Shown here one piece after another: positions 10,336 through 19,314 of a stretch of DNA of 64,000 nucleotides. The stretch spans positions 4,278,001-4,342,000 of the forward strand of contig NZ_CP090978.1 in the NCBI RefSeq assembly GCF_021513275.1, written 5' to 3'. The notes beneath the pieces are model-generated. The model made no database searches. It saw only the letters and a program-made list of their open reading frames with translations, and was not told the origin of the DNA. Within the stretch, counting starts at the first letter, position 1. Every line of letters begins with the position of its first letter. This stretch comes from Paenibacillus hexagrammi (GTDB lineage Bacteria; Bacillota; Bacilli; Paenibacillales; NBRC-103111). The translations under genes and the position numbers were made by a program.

Positions 10336-11973
10336 ATGCTGAATTTGCTCATTGTTGAAGATGAATTCACAACACGCGAGGGCCTGCTCACCATGGTGGA
10401 TTGGAAAACGCTCGGCATTGAGGTATGCGGACAGGCCGGTAATGGCTTGGAAGCGCTCGACATGATCGAATCCGGCGGTGTGGATCTGCTCTTGTCCGAT
10501 ATTCGCATGCCCATCATGGATGGTTTACAGCTTCTTACAGCGCTGAATGACAAACAATTGGACATTCCTTCCGTCCTGCTCACGGGCTACAGCGATTTTG
10601 AATATGCACAGCGGGCGCTTCGATTAGGCGCAGTCGATTATATCATCAAGCCGTGTCCGCCCAGAGAAATAGCGGCCGTGTTCGAACAAGTCGTCAGTAA
10701 GCTGAAGGAGCGAAGAAAGCTGGAATCGGACTGGAGCGGACTGCAGTTCCAATTGAAGGAGAACATTCCGATCGTGAAGTCCCAGACTTTGCTGGAATGG
10801 CTTCATCAACCCAAGCCGAGAGGCGAGAATCGCAAGGAACAAATGCGCAAGTTAGGTATGTCCATCGCCGACCAGCATGTTATCGTCATTGCCATACAGC
10901 CCGACGGCAAACCGCTTGAGGAGCTGAATTACAGCCGTAAAGACTTACAGCTGATTCAATTTGCAACAACGAATATTGTTCAGGAGACACTCGAATCCAG
11001 CATCCGGCAGCCTGTTGAGGTCGTGAAGGATCAGCATGGCATAACGTCGATCTGCAGCGGCACATTCGACTTATTGAAGGATAAGCTCAATCATGGTCTT
11101 GCCCAATTGCAGCGAAACTTGGAAAAATATTTAAAGATTACAGTCAGCATCGGTATCAGCAGCTCCAAATCCAGCATTGACGAGCTTTCTGAAGCTTACA
11201 GGGAAGCAGCCTACGCCTTGGAGCTTCGCTTCTATAAGGGGCTAGGAGGCATTTACTTCTATGACAATCATGAAGACGTACAAAGCGATCCTCCTGCCGT
11301 CCTTTCCAATCCTGAGCAGATTAAGCTCGAAGCACTGATCATCGAGCAGCTGCGAGGCGGACTCTATGCGGAAGCCTTAACACTGACAGAGCAGTGGTTC
11401 GAGTCTTTCCAAGCGGAGCATGCCCGCTCCAGAACAGAGATTAATCTCCAAACTCTTTCGCTCATGGCCCGTCTTATGCAGCTTGGCAAGGAACAGGAAC
11501 TGGCGGAATCAGGCTGGTCTGATAGCCTGGTTGCCATCGCCGATCAAGTTAACCGGGTTGAGACGCTTGAGGAGCTGTCAGGACTGGTTTATAAAGCGAT
11601 CCAACAGCTCGTAGAGCTGCGCAATCCGCATAAAACACCGAAGCGTAAAGTGCAGCAAGCCGTTGAGCTCATCGCACAGGAATATAATTCGCCCAATCTG
11701 TCTCTTGCCAGCGTGGCCAAGGAATTGTTCGTATCCAGTACCTATCTATCCACCTTGTTCAAGCAAGAGCTGGGGATCAACTTTCTCGATTTTGTACACC
11801 AATTTCGCATTGAAAAGGCCAAAGCGATGCTTCAATCCGGTGATTACAAAATTCAAACCATTGCCAGAGAAATCGGCTACTTCGATGAGGCTCATTTTAC
11901 CCGTACCTTTAAAAAATGGACCGGGCTCTCCCCTTCTCAGTACAAGAAGGAAACGCTCGATCCAAAAAGTTAA
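10336..11973 (+). CDS. YesN-family response regulator with AraC-type DNA-binding domain
   Basis: 545 residues. The N-terminal receiver (1-120) has the phospho-acceptor D55 in LLLSDIRMP and the acidic pocket VEDE. A long middle region follows. Two helix-turn-helix motifs of the AraC family fill the last ~100 residues (LASVAKELFVSSTYLSTLFK and IQTIAREIGYFDEAHFTRTF). The start has aggaggtgaaccaac before ATG. It follows the sensor kinase by 6 bp, so they form one operon. It probably activates the divergent transporter/glucanase operon and itself through the 21-bp-spaced repeats at 8303-8434. Confidence 0.93.
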   Translation: MLNLLIVEDEFTTREGLLTMVDWKTLGIEVCGQAGNGLEALDMIESGGVDLLLSDIRMPIMDGLQLLTALNDKQLDIPSVLLTGYSDFEYAQRALRLGAVDYIIKPCPPREIAAVFEQVVSKLKERRKLESDWSGLQFQLKENIPIVKSQTLLEWLHQPKPRGENRKEQMRKLGMSIADQHVIVIAIQPDGKPLEELNYSRKDLQLIQFATTNIVQETLESSIRQPVEVVKDQHGITSICSGTFDLLKDKLNHGLAQLQRNLEKYLKITVSIGISSSKSSIDELSEAYREAAYALELRFYKGLGGIYFYDNHEDVQSDPPAVLSNPEQIKLEALIIEQLRGGLYAEALTLTEQWFESFQAEHARSRTEINLQTLSLMARLMQLGKEQELAESGWSDSLVAIADQVNRVETLEELSGLVYKAIQQLVELRNPHKTPKRKVQQAVELIAQEYNSPNLSLASVAKELFVSSTYLSTLFKQELGINFLDFVHQFRIEKAKAMLQSGDYKIQTIAREIGYFDEAHFTRTFKKWTGLSPSQYKKETLDPKS

Positions 11974-11997
11974 GCCCCCTGCGGCAGAAGCCGGTAT

Positions 11998-13743
11998 TTA
12001 TGCATAAATGGCATACTGGTTTTTGCCGCTTTCTTTTGCTTTGTACATGGCCATATCCGCCAGCTTCATCAGTGTCTGTCCATCTTCCCCATGATACGGA
12101 TATAAGCTGATTCCGATACTTGTTGTGACTGTGACATGATGACCTTCCAGCACATAAGGCTGCTTCACAACATTTAGTACACGCTCGGCCAAGACACGTG
12201 CATCATTCACATCCTGCAGATCAGGCAGAATCATGGTGAATTCGTCGCCTCCCATCCTCGCAACCGTATCTCCTTCCCGCATCGAAGCAACCAATCGTTC
12301 GGACACCTGCTTCAGCAGCAGATCCCCGATATTGTGCCCTAATGTATCATTTACCTGCTTGAAGCCATCCAGGTCCAAGAACATAACGCCTATTTTCTTG
12401 GGATTGCGAGCCGCTTGAAGCACGGACAAATTCAGTCGATCTGCGAACAATACACGGTTCGGAAGCCCTGTTAGCGCATCATGGTAGGCCTGAAAATGAA
12501 TTTGCTCTTCATATTGCTTCCGCTTCGTAATGTCCTCCACCATGCCGATAAAAAATTCCGGTTCATCATTGACTCCCCGAACTAGAGAAACAATCGAATT
12601 TCCCCACACCATGCCGCCATTTTTATGTAAATAACGTTTTTCCACCTGAAAATTTTTGCGTTGTCCGTAAACCAGCTCATCCATTAAGCGTTCATCAAGG
12701 AGCACATCTTCAGGATGCGTAATGCCGGATAGAGGCGTTTTCTGGAGCTCCTCTTCTTCATAGCCAAGCATTTGTTGAAAAGCATGATTGGATTCAATCG
12801 GTTTCTGACTCAGGTCAATTCTGGCAATACCTACAGCAGCGAACTCAAACACGGTTCGGAAGATACGTTCCTGCTGCACAACGCGGTAATATAGAAAGCG
12901 AATTTCGTACAAAAAAACAACGAGTAAAGTGCCGGCCGATAAAATACTATTTAGTCTGGCTACGTACCAGCCAATGCTGTACCTGCTTCCTGAAAACAAA
13001 GTCAGTGTCACATCGAGCAAGGATGCAAGTACAGCAAGAGTAAGCCAAATATGGACAACTGACTTCTTGCGAACGATGAATTGCATGCTTAGCAGCGCCA
13101 GCAGGTTTAACGTCCACACGATAGGGCCAATGCCGGAGGTTATCAGTACGCGGTAATTGTCCTTCTGGATGATTTTGGGCAGCCAGCTGTTTCCATAGAT
13201 CGCGATCAGGGTAAGAATGGTGACAATTGCAATCGTCCCGCATACAGCCGATAGTAAAATTCGCCTCGCTTGAAGGTGGGTGACTTGATGCTCCCCATAC
13301 TTTCGGTTTATAAGTGTATACAAGAAAATAAAGGAAGGGTATCCGCCATGCCAGAACACCCACAGCCATACAGCCGTTTGATTACCGGCATGCAGCAGAC
13401 CCGTTTCGCTAAATACGCCGGGGAAGGTTAAAATATGCGGGATCGTAATGAGTCCGGTAAATAAATAAGCAGAAGCGAGTACGGCCAGCGCCGGTGAGCG
13501 GTTGACTTGGAATTCACTGAACACCAGATACATCGTAATCAGCTCGCAGATGGCGACTGCCGAGATGAAAGCAGGCAAAAAGGCTTGAATGCTGATTCCC
13601 GCATAACGAGAGTACGGCAAGGTGAAGCCAACGACCGTTACTAACAGAATCGCAAGAATTAGCGCAGCTCTGACGTGCTTTCTGGATGCTTGATGGTTGG
13701 AGAAATTATGAGTAAAGCTGGGAACATCAGGATTAGCCTTCAA
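11998..13743 (-). CDS. Membrane diguanylate cyclase, MASE4 - PAS - GGDEF
   Basis: 581 residues starting at TTG 13743 (gagaggtg upstream). About 25-290 has seven or eight hydrophobic helices. The sequence there (IPHILTFPGVF, QTAVWLWVFWHGGYP) matches the MASE4 integral-membrane sensor type. A PAS domain lies at about 300-415 (FEFAAVGIARIDL to FIGMVEDITKRK). The GGDEF domain has an intact active-site motif, MGGDEF (about 498-502), and the RxxD inhibitory site REGD five residues before it. It should make cyclic di-GMP under product feedback. The gene is convergent with the response regulator, 24 bp apart, and stands alone. The signal sensed by MASE4 is not known. Confidence 0.93.
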   Translation of the reverse strand: MKANPDVPSFTHNFSNHQASRKHVRAALILAILLVTVVGFTLPYSRYAGISIQAFLPAFISAVAICELITMYLVFSEFQVNRSPALAVLASAYLFTGLITIPHILTFPGVFSETGLLHAGNQTAVWLWVFWHGGYPSFIFLYTLINRKYGEHQVTHLQARRILLSAVCGTIAIVTILTLIAIYGNSWLPKIIQKDNYRVLITSGIGPIVWTLNLLALLSMQFIVRKKSVVHIWLTLAVLASLLDVTLTLFSGSRYSIGWYVARLNSILSAGTLLVVFLYEIRFLYYRVVQQERIFRTVFEFAAVGIARIDLSQKPIESNHAFQQMLGYEEEELQKTPLSGITHPEDVLLDERLMDELVYGQRKNFQVEKRYLHKNGGMVWGNSIVSLVRGVNDEPEFFIGMVEDITKRKQYEEQIHFQAYHDALTGLPNRVLFADRLNLSVLQAARNPKKIGVMFLDLDGFKQVNDTLGHNIGDLLLKQVSERLVASMREGDTVARMGGDEFTMILPDLQDVNDARVLAERVLNVVKQPYVLEGHHVTVTTSIGISLYPYHGEDGQTLMKLADMAMYKAKESGKNQYAIYA

Positions 13744-13838
13744 TTGGAGACACCTCTCATGGATTTACTTGCATGTAGAAATAGAGTTTGTTACTAAAGA
13801 TTATACTCAAAACTTGTTTAGAAACTATTAGGCAGGCA

Positions 13839-13867
13839 TTGACGGAAAAGCCTCTGAAGTTTATGAT
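13839..13867 (+). promoter_or_regulatory. Sigma-A promoter for the aldo/keto reductase
   Basis: TTGACG at 13839-13844 and TATGAT at 13862-13867 are separated by 17 bp, a near-consensus vegetative promoter. It lies about 77 bp before the GTG start of the reductase gene. Confidence 0.65.
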
Positions 13868-13944
13868 CTATAACAGAAATGCACGCGCGTTCATAACATC
13901 TGAATGAAATTCAAATTGGAAAAACGACTATAGGAGGTACACAG

Positions 13945-14928
13945 GTGAAATACAGACCATTAGGCAATACTGGTATCCAGGTAAGTGAAATCAGCTTCGG
14001 TACGTGGGCCATCGGCGGCTCATGGGGAAACGTGAATGATGCGGATTCCTTGAAAGCGCTCCATCAAGCTATGGAAGAAGGCGTGAACTTTTTCGATACG
14101 GCGGACGTATATGGGGACGGTCACAGTGAAGAACTGCTGGCCCAAGCAACGGCCGGCCGCGAAAGCGAAATCCATATCGCCACCAAGTTTTGCCGCAGTG
14201 CGGACATTCACGACCCTGCCACGTATTCCGAAGAACGGGTACGCGCTTTCTGTGAAGCCAGCTTGAAACGGTTGAAGCGTGAAGCGATCGATTTATATCA
14301 AATCCACTGCCCTCCTTTTGAAATTTTGAAGCAAGGAGCTGTGTTTGAGGTGCTTGACAAGCTTCAAGCGGAAGGCAAAATCCGCCACTACGGCGTAAGC
14401 GTTGAAACCGTCGAGGAAGGCTTGTTCTGTCTGGAGCAGCCTAACGTCCGTGCGCTGCAGGTGATTCTCAACCTGTTTAGACAAAAGCCGCTTGAGCAGC
14501 TGCTTCCTGCCGCCCATGCCAAAGGCGTCGGCATACTCGCCCGTTTGCCTCTAGCCAGCGGACTGCTGACAGGCAAGTTCAAGGAGCAAACGACGTTCGA
14601 GTCCGACGACCACCGCAGCTTCAATGAGAACGGCGAGCACTTCAACGTCGGCGAGACGTTCGCAGGCCTTGGCTTCGCCAAAGGACTCGAGCTGAGCCGC
14701 GAACTGGCTTGGATCGCCGAGGGCCGCGAAAGCATGACACGCGCATCGCTGCGCTGGCTGCTGGATCAGGAAGCCGTCAGCTGCGTCATCCCGGGCTTCA
14801 AGAACACTGCGCAGGTGATGGACAATCTGCAAGCTGCGAACGTTCCTTCGTTTACAGCTGAAGAGCAAGCCAAGCTTCGCGCTTGGTACGAGCAAAGCGT
14901 GCACGCGCATATCCGCGGCGCTTACTAA
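13945..14928 (+). CDS. Aldo/keto reductase
   Basis: 327 residues, GTG start at 13945 after ataggaggtacacag. NADPH-dependent reductases of this superfamily fold as a TIM barrel. The catalytic tetrad is visible: D51, Y56 (FFDTADVYGDGHSEE), K81 (IATKF) and H121 (YQIHC). It has its own promoter and a strong terminator, so it is a single-gene unit. The overall sequence resembles the general AKR group that reduces sugars or other carbonyls; substrate unknown. Cysteines near K81 and H121 are unremarkable. Confidence 0.9.
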   Translation: MKYRPLGNTGIQVSEISFGTWAIGGSWGNVNDADSLKALHQAMEEGVNFFDTADVYGDGHSEELLAQATAGRESEIHIATKFCRSADIHDPATYSEERVRAFCEASLKRLKREAIDLYQIHCPPFEILKQGAVFEVLDKLQAEGKIRHYGVSVETVEEGLFCLEQPNVRALQVILNLFRQKPLEQLLPAAHAKGVGILARLPLASGLLTGKFKEQTTFESDDHRSFNENGEHFNVGETFAGLGFAKGLELSRELAWIAEGRESMTRASLRWLLDQEAVSCVIPGFKNTAQVMDNLQAANVPSFTAEEQAKLRAWYEQSVHAHIRGAY

Positions 14929-14940
14929 ATCGTCAATCGA

Positions 14941-14986
14941 AAGCCCCCCTGGCAGACTGTATAGTCAACCAGGGGGGCTTCATTTT
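14941..14986. terminator. Bidirectional rho-independent terminator
   Basis: A 12-bp GC-rich stem (AAGCCCCCCTGG at 14941-14952 with CCAGGGGGGCTT at 14969-14980) sits between two convergent genes, the aldo/keto reductase and the lactonase. The downstream T-run is short on both sides, but the stem is very strong. Confidence 0.75.
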
Positions 14987-14998
14987 GATGTATCCATG

Positions 14999-16083
14999 CT
15001 AGAGAAATTTGATGCACACCGGCTTGGGCACTTGTAAGGTCTGTCCGGCCTCGGTCAACAGACCTAATACTTTGTTAATTCGGAACACGACGATCGTGTC
15101 CGAATCCTGGTTCGCCGCCAGCAGGAAGTCTCCCTGCGGCGATAAGGCAAAGTTGCGCGGTGTATGGCCGTGCGTCTCCTGCAGCTGCTCGAGCGACAGC
15201 GTCCCGCGCTGCTCGTCAACGGCATAAACCGCGATACTGTCGTGTCCGCGGTTGGACGCATACACATAGCGGCCATCCGGAGACAGATGGATGTCCGCGC
15301 AGATGTTGCTGCCGCTGTAGTCCGCGGGCAGCGTGGACACGTTCTGAAGCGGCGTCAACACGCCCGCTTCCGCGTTATACGCCAGCACCGTCACCGTGCT
15401 GCCGAGCTCGTTCACCGCATATGCGAAGCGGCTGTCTGCGGTGAAAACCACATGGCGCGGGCCTGCGCCCGGCGCCATGGCGGTTTCTTCGTGCGGCGTC
15501 AGCTTGTGCGCCGCCTCATCGATGATCGACACGAGCAAGCGGTCGAGTCCGAGGTCTGCGGATACCGCGAAGCGGTTCCGCGGGTCCGGCACGATTGAGT
15601 GCGCGTGCGCGTGCTCCTGCCGAGCCGCGTTCGGACCGAGCGTGCCTTGGTGTTGAATCAGCTGGCTATGCTTGCCAAGACTGCCGTCCGTTGTAACCGG
15701 AAACACCGTCACATTCCCAGCCAGGTAGTTGGCCACATAGACACTTTGTCCCGTAGCGTCCGAGCTGATATAGCAGGGAGCTGCGCCGTGCGTAGGCTGC
15801 TGATTCAGCTTGTCCAGCTTCCCGGACTCCTTATCGATTGTGTAGGCAGCGGCAGAGCCGCCGTACTTACCTTCGTATACTTCCGTCTCACTAACCGCAT
15901 AAAGTCTATGCCGCTGCGCATCAACAGCCAGATACGAAGCATTTTCAAGCTCATAAGCTTCAATTCCCTTATGCTCCCGCTTTCGGTATCGAAGCTGCAC
16001 AATCGGATTCCCGCTTTGTTCTGGTGATCGGTATACGATCCGATGTACATGATGATTTCATTTTGATTTCGTTCCGTCGTCAT
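14999..16083 (-). pseudogene. Lactonase, 7-bladed beta-propeller (6-phosphogluconolactonase type), frameshifted near its N-terminus
   Basis: The long frame (15000s down to 14999) encodes most of a beta-propeller lactonase of the YkgB/Pgl type (PF10282), with repeats such as YVYASNRGHDSIAVY and FLLAANQDSDTIVVF. Its natural start is in another frame: ATG 16083 (gcgagaggc) begins MTTERNQ..MYIGSYTD.. up to SFDTESGSIREL. The frames join if one base is added near 15958-15962, giving REL-EAYELENASYLAVD. The restored protein would be about 361 residues, the family's usual length. The family hydrolyses 6-phosphogluconolactone or related sugar lactones. Taken as given, the gene lacks its first blade or is dead. 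A terminator is shared with the facing reductase gene. Confidence 0.85.
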
Positions 16084-16275
16084 GCCTCTCGCCTCGCCTT
16101 CCATCCATTTTGTGCCAAAATTCAGCCATAAGAATTATTATAACCGAACCGGTATCCATCACAAAATGGTCTTACAGGCAGAGGAATGCAATTTTTAGTC
16201 TTGGACAGCACATGCGGCCTCGAAGCAAACTTTGTAAGCAAGGAGGAAGCCCGGCTTAGCTTCTTACCTAGCTTC

Positions 16276-16734
16276 TTATTTGGTCCTAGCCAAGCCAAGT
16301 GCTCTATGGTCCCACAGTATATCTTCTACAACTGATGCTTGATTGTCCTCACACGAAACAATCAGTATGACTTCTCCTTTTTTGCCCTTTTTAAGTTGAA
16401 GCTGCCTTTTGTTTCGTTTCATGAGGTACATGATCCAACTCAGGGCAGTTCCGATAAGAAAGCCTAACATTGCACCGGCAATTCCCCAAATAATGGGGCC
16501 TCCTTGCCATACAAACCCTTTGCTGGCACCGATGGTTCCAAACATAAAGGCAAAAATCATTCCCTTATCAATAAATGAAAGTCCATCAGCCCGATGGATA
16601 CTATCAAGAAGTCTCGGCTCTTTTTTACGTAAATCAAGCGGCACTGCGTAAATGGCTGTTATTCCCTTTTCCTCAAGTTCTGTAATCGCAATTTCAAGAA
16701 AGGCCGAATACTCAAAAGTGGCAAATATTTGCAT
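16276..16734 (-). CDS. Small membrane protein of unknown function
   Basis: 152 residues. An N-terminal soluble stretch (about 1-50, MQIFATFEYSAF) precedes two glycine-rich hydrophobic helices (about 58-78 and 83-105, including AGAMLGFLIGTALSW). A basic segment (RNKRQLQLKKGKKG) and a short acidic C-terminus follow. I do not recognise the family; the layout is like small stress-related membrane proteins with a glycine-zipper pair. Start ATG 16734 lies 2 bp after the upstream stop, with ggag before it, so it is co-transcribed with the next gene up. Confidence 0.7.
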   Translation of the reverse strand: MQIFATFEYSAFLEIAITELEEKGITAIYAVPLDLRKKEPRLLDSIHRADGLSFIDKGMIFAFMFGTIGASKGFVWQGGPIIWGIAGAMLGFLIGTALSWIMYLMKRNKRQLQLKKGKKGEVILIVSCEDNQASVVEDILWDHRALGLARTK

Positions 16735-16736
16735 CG

Positions 16737-17519
16737 TTATGCATCTCCAATTGTAATGAGATGTCCGGCAGGCTGGTAATTTTCAATAAGGAATTGTCTT
16801 TGAGCATCATCAAACAGCTTGTTATTTTCTACCGTGTTCGTATAAGCATCATAAATGGTGAAGAAATAAAAGGAGGGGAAATACATGAGCCATTGCTTAT
16901 CGAGAACAGCTGAAGAGGTGGCTATATCCCCTAAGACTAGATTGTGCAAGGCCAGAATTATATTGGATTCCCATACGATTACAATCGTACTCAGTAAAAT
17001 AAATGCAGCTAAAACAATACGATGCAGGTACAGCTGTCCAAGGCTAGGAATGCCTATGGACCATACGGCGGCTAACCATGGCTTCCGTTTATCGAGGTAA
17101 TTGATCTCCAGTGCTCCGATGCTAAACTGAGTAAACTGTCCTTTTTCCCTTTTAGCCAGAAGATAAATTTTGTTCATATCAACAGCTGATCGATAACTAT
17201 CATAAATGGCAAATAAGTAAACCGGGATATAAAGTGACATGAATTTAGGATCCAACACGTCTCTGGCTGCCTGAAATTCGCCGTTAAATGTAGAAACCAT
17301 GGCTAAATTCAAATGTATTTTTTGGTTAATAAACATCTCCCACATAATCAGCGCATAGCCACGCAAGTATTTATTTAGGAGCAAATGCCCAAAACCGGGA
17401 AAAGCCATCGACCAACAGGCTAAAGTAATTGGATTTCGCTTATGGAGCTGAGTTGTTCCTAATATACTGACGTGGGCCATATAACGTCTGTTCCGCATTT
17501 GGCTTCTAAAGTTATCCAT
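16737..17519 (-). CDS. Membrane protein with an internal duplication, unknown function
   Basis: 260 residues from ATG 17519 (gggggacgctggactc). The protein is two copies of one unit: KRNPITLACWSMAFPGFGHLLL .. FAIYDSYRSAVDMNK and KRKPWLAAVWSIGIPSLGQLYL .. FFTIYDAYTNTVENNK. Each unit has hydrophobic helices around a PG/PS-G-H/Q-L motif that recalls TM2-type hairpins. Function unknown. It is flanked closely by the small membrane protein (2 bp) and follows the DUF2238 gene by 52 bp, so the three membrane proteins probably form an operon. Confidence 0.75.
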   Translation of the reverse strand: MDNFRSQMRNRRYMAHVSILGTTQLHKRNPITLACWSMAFPGFGHLLLNKYLRGYALIMWEMFINQKIHLNLAMVSTFNGEFQAARDVLDPKFMSLYIPVYLFAIYDSYRSAVDMNKIYLLAKREKGQFTQFSIGALEINYLDKRKPWLAAVWSIGIPSLGQLYLHRIVLAAFILLSTIVIVWESNIILALHNLVLGDIATSSAVLDKQWLMYFPSFYFFTIYDAYTNTVENNKLFDDAQRQFLIENYQPAGHLITIGDA

Positions 17520-17571
17520 GAGTCCAGCGTCCCCCAATCTTACCAATGCTAACCAAGATTATGGTGTCACT

Positions 17572-18240
17572 TTATGAATGGGGATATGCATTTAATCTAA
17601 TCCTCCTGACTACCGCCGCAACAACCATGGCCAATATCGAACCATACAAAGCCAACTCCATATCATGCTGCGAATCCCAAGGATCTCCTTGTGTGCCCAA
17701 GAATAAGGTGCCGATCTCCGGAGCCACGATCATCGCTACCCACATTTCGATCAACTCGTAGAACGCTCCCGTTGCTAATATGATCATGCATGTTAATACA
17801 TTCAACCAGGCATTGCCTAACTTGGTCCAGACTTTCAGCGCTTCCCGAAGCGGATATGCGAGCAGCAGGCCGTAGCTGAAGTGAACGACGCGGTCGAAAT
17901 TATCCCGTTTGGCGTGAAACAGCTGCTTCATCCATACATCCACGATATTCTCATTGTAAGAATAGTGGGCCCCCACCGCATGAAGATATAAAAATATCGC
18001 AATCAGCAGGTACGACAGATTCGAAAAGCGAAAGAACCGGTACATGACCGCCAGGAACACTACCGCAGCCCATATTAACAAATTTTCCAATACCCAGTCG
18101 TAACGGCTGTATGGCTTTATCGCCAAATAAATCCATATAAGCGTAAACGCGGTGATGATGACCTGCAGGATGCGGTTTTTGCCAAAAAGAATACCGCGGC
18201 TGAGCCAATGACTCTGTTCTTCTTCCCTTGTACTCAACAT
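17572..18240 (-). CDS. DUF2238 (YjdF-type) integral membrane protein
   Basis: 222 residues from ATG 18240 (aaaggggttgaat upstream). Six or so hydrophobic helices. Family-typical stretches are FDRVVHFSYGLLLAYPLREAL, GAFYELIEMWVA and LGTQGDPWDSQHDMELALYGS. The conserved acidic and histidine residues in and near the membrane are what define DUF2238; no biochemical role is known to me. First of three membrane-protein genes on the minus strand. Confidence 0.88.
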   Translation of the reverse strand: MLSTREEEQSHWLSRGILFGKNRILQVIITAFTLIWIYLAIKPYSRYDWVLENLLIWAAVVFLAVMYRFFRFSNLSYLLIAIFLYLHAVGAHYSYNENIVDVWMKQLFHAKRDNFDRVVHFSYGLLLAYPLREALKVWTKLGNAWLNVLTCMIILATGAFYELIEMWVAMIVAPEIGTLFLGTQGDPWDSQHDMELALYGSILAMVVAAVVRRIRLNAYPHS

Positions 18241-18352
18241 ATTCAACCCCTTTACACACATCTATAGGGTTAGGTTACCTCGTTAAGCCAATTTCTAGAA
18301 GTACTAAATGCAGATAGTACCAGTAATTTCTTTGGGACTCTCCTTCTCGTCA

Positions 18353-19195
18353 TCACTGACCCCTGGCATACAGCTGCCTGAACTCGCTAGGGGTCATTCC
18401 CTCCTGTTCCTGAAACCGCTGATTGAAGTAGCTCGCGCTCGGGTAACCGGCAGCACTGGCTATCTCCTTAACGGGACAGCTTTCATCCTCAATCAACCTT
18501 TGTTTGGCATACTGGATCCGGCACAGGGTAATAAAATTGAGCGGGGTCATAGACGTCGCCTTGCGGAACAATTTGCAAAAATAATACGAGCTCACCTCCG
18601 CCATCTCTGCCCAAGTTTCCAGTGTAAAAGGCTCACAAGCCTTTTGCTGCATGTGGGGCAGCAGCTTCAGGATGCGATCAATCGACTCCGTCCCTCTGCT
18701 TGAACCGGTGAGCGGAGCGGCAAAGCTCATAAATTCAGTCAGAATCGTATATGTCAGAGCTGTCAGCTTCGTAGGGCGAAGTATATTGTTGGCTTCCGCC
18801 TCCAGCAGCAGCTCCTGAAAAGCATCCTCCAGCTCCTTCCACCGTTTGAGCGTCCAAAGCGGACGATAAAATCCCTCGCCTACCAAAAAATCTTTTAAAT
18901 GAGCTCCGTAAAAGTGCACCCATCTTACTTCCCAGGGATCTTCCTCGCTGCTGTAGTACCTTTGCTTTTGATAAGGGAAGTACAAGAAAGCATCGCCTTT
19001 TTGCAGCGTATGTACCGTCCCTTCAAGCTCCACATATCCTTTACCCGAAGTGATAAAATGCAGGCTATAGCTTGCCCAGGCACCCTCCTCCCGGTTCACG
19101 CCGTGATGGGGGACATTCTGGTACCAGCCCACCGACTCCGGAAAAATAAAAAACGCCGAGTTGGTCAGCGTTGGCAGCATCACATGTCTATACAT
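18353..19195 (-). CDS. AraC-family transcriptional regulator (cupin sensor)
   Basis: 280 residues from ATG 19195 (ggaggttcctg). An N-terminal cupin-like arm (YSLHFITSGKGYVEL .. GDAFLYFPYQKQRYY) is followed by a C-terminal AraC pair of helix-turn-helix motifs (ETWAEMAEVSSYYFCKLFRK; VKEIASAAGYPSASYFNQRF). Proteins of this form bind a sugar and switch on nearby catabolic genes. It is divergent from the Gfo/Idh dehydrogenase and AKR genes, its likely targets. The intervening 119 bp hold a direct repeat (19207 and 19271). Confidence 0.92.
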   Translation of the reverse strand: MYRHVMLPTLTNSAFFIFPESVGWYQNVPHHGVNREEGAWASYSLHFITSGKGYVELEGTVHTLQKGDAFLYFPYQKQRYYSSEEDPWEVRWVHFYGAHLKDFLVGEGFYRPLWTLKRWKELEDAFQELLLEAEANNILRPTKLTALTYTILTEFMSFAAPLTGSSRGTESIDRILKLLPHMQQKACEPFTLETWAEMAEVSSYYFCKLFRKATSMTPLNFITLCRIQYAKQRLIEDESCPVKEIASAAGYPSASYFNQRFQEQEGMTPSEFRQLYARGQ

Positions 19196-19206
19196 CAGGA
19201 ACCTCC

Positions 19207-19281
19207 AATGACAATATTCCGATATCCAATGCAATATATTATTATTTTCATTTTATATAGCAGCTTTTATAATGACAATAT
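19207..19281 (+). promoter_or_regulatory. Direct repeat in the divergent AraC / dehydrogenase promoter region
   Basis: The 11-mer AATGACAATAT occurs at 19207-19217 and again at 19271-19281, one on each side of an AT-rich stretch between the divergent starts. It could be the binding site of the adjacent AraC protein, but the arrangement is only suggestive. Confidence 0.3.
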
Positions 19282-19314
19282 AGTGATACTAAAATATTGA
19301 ATTGGAGTGTGTTG

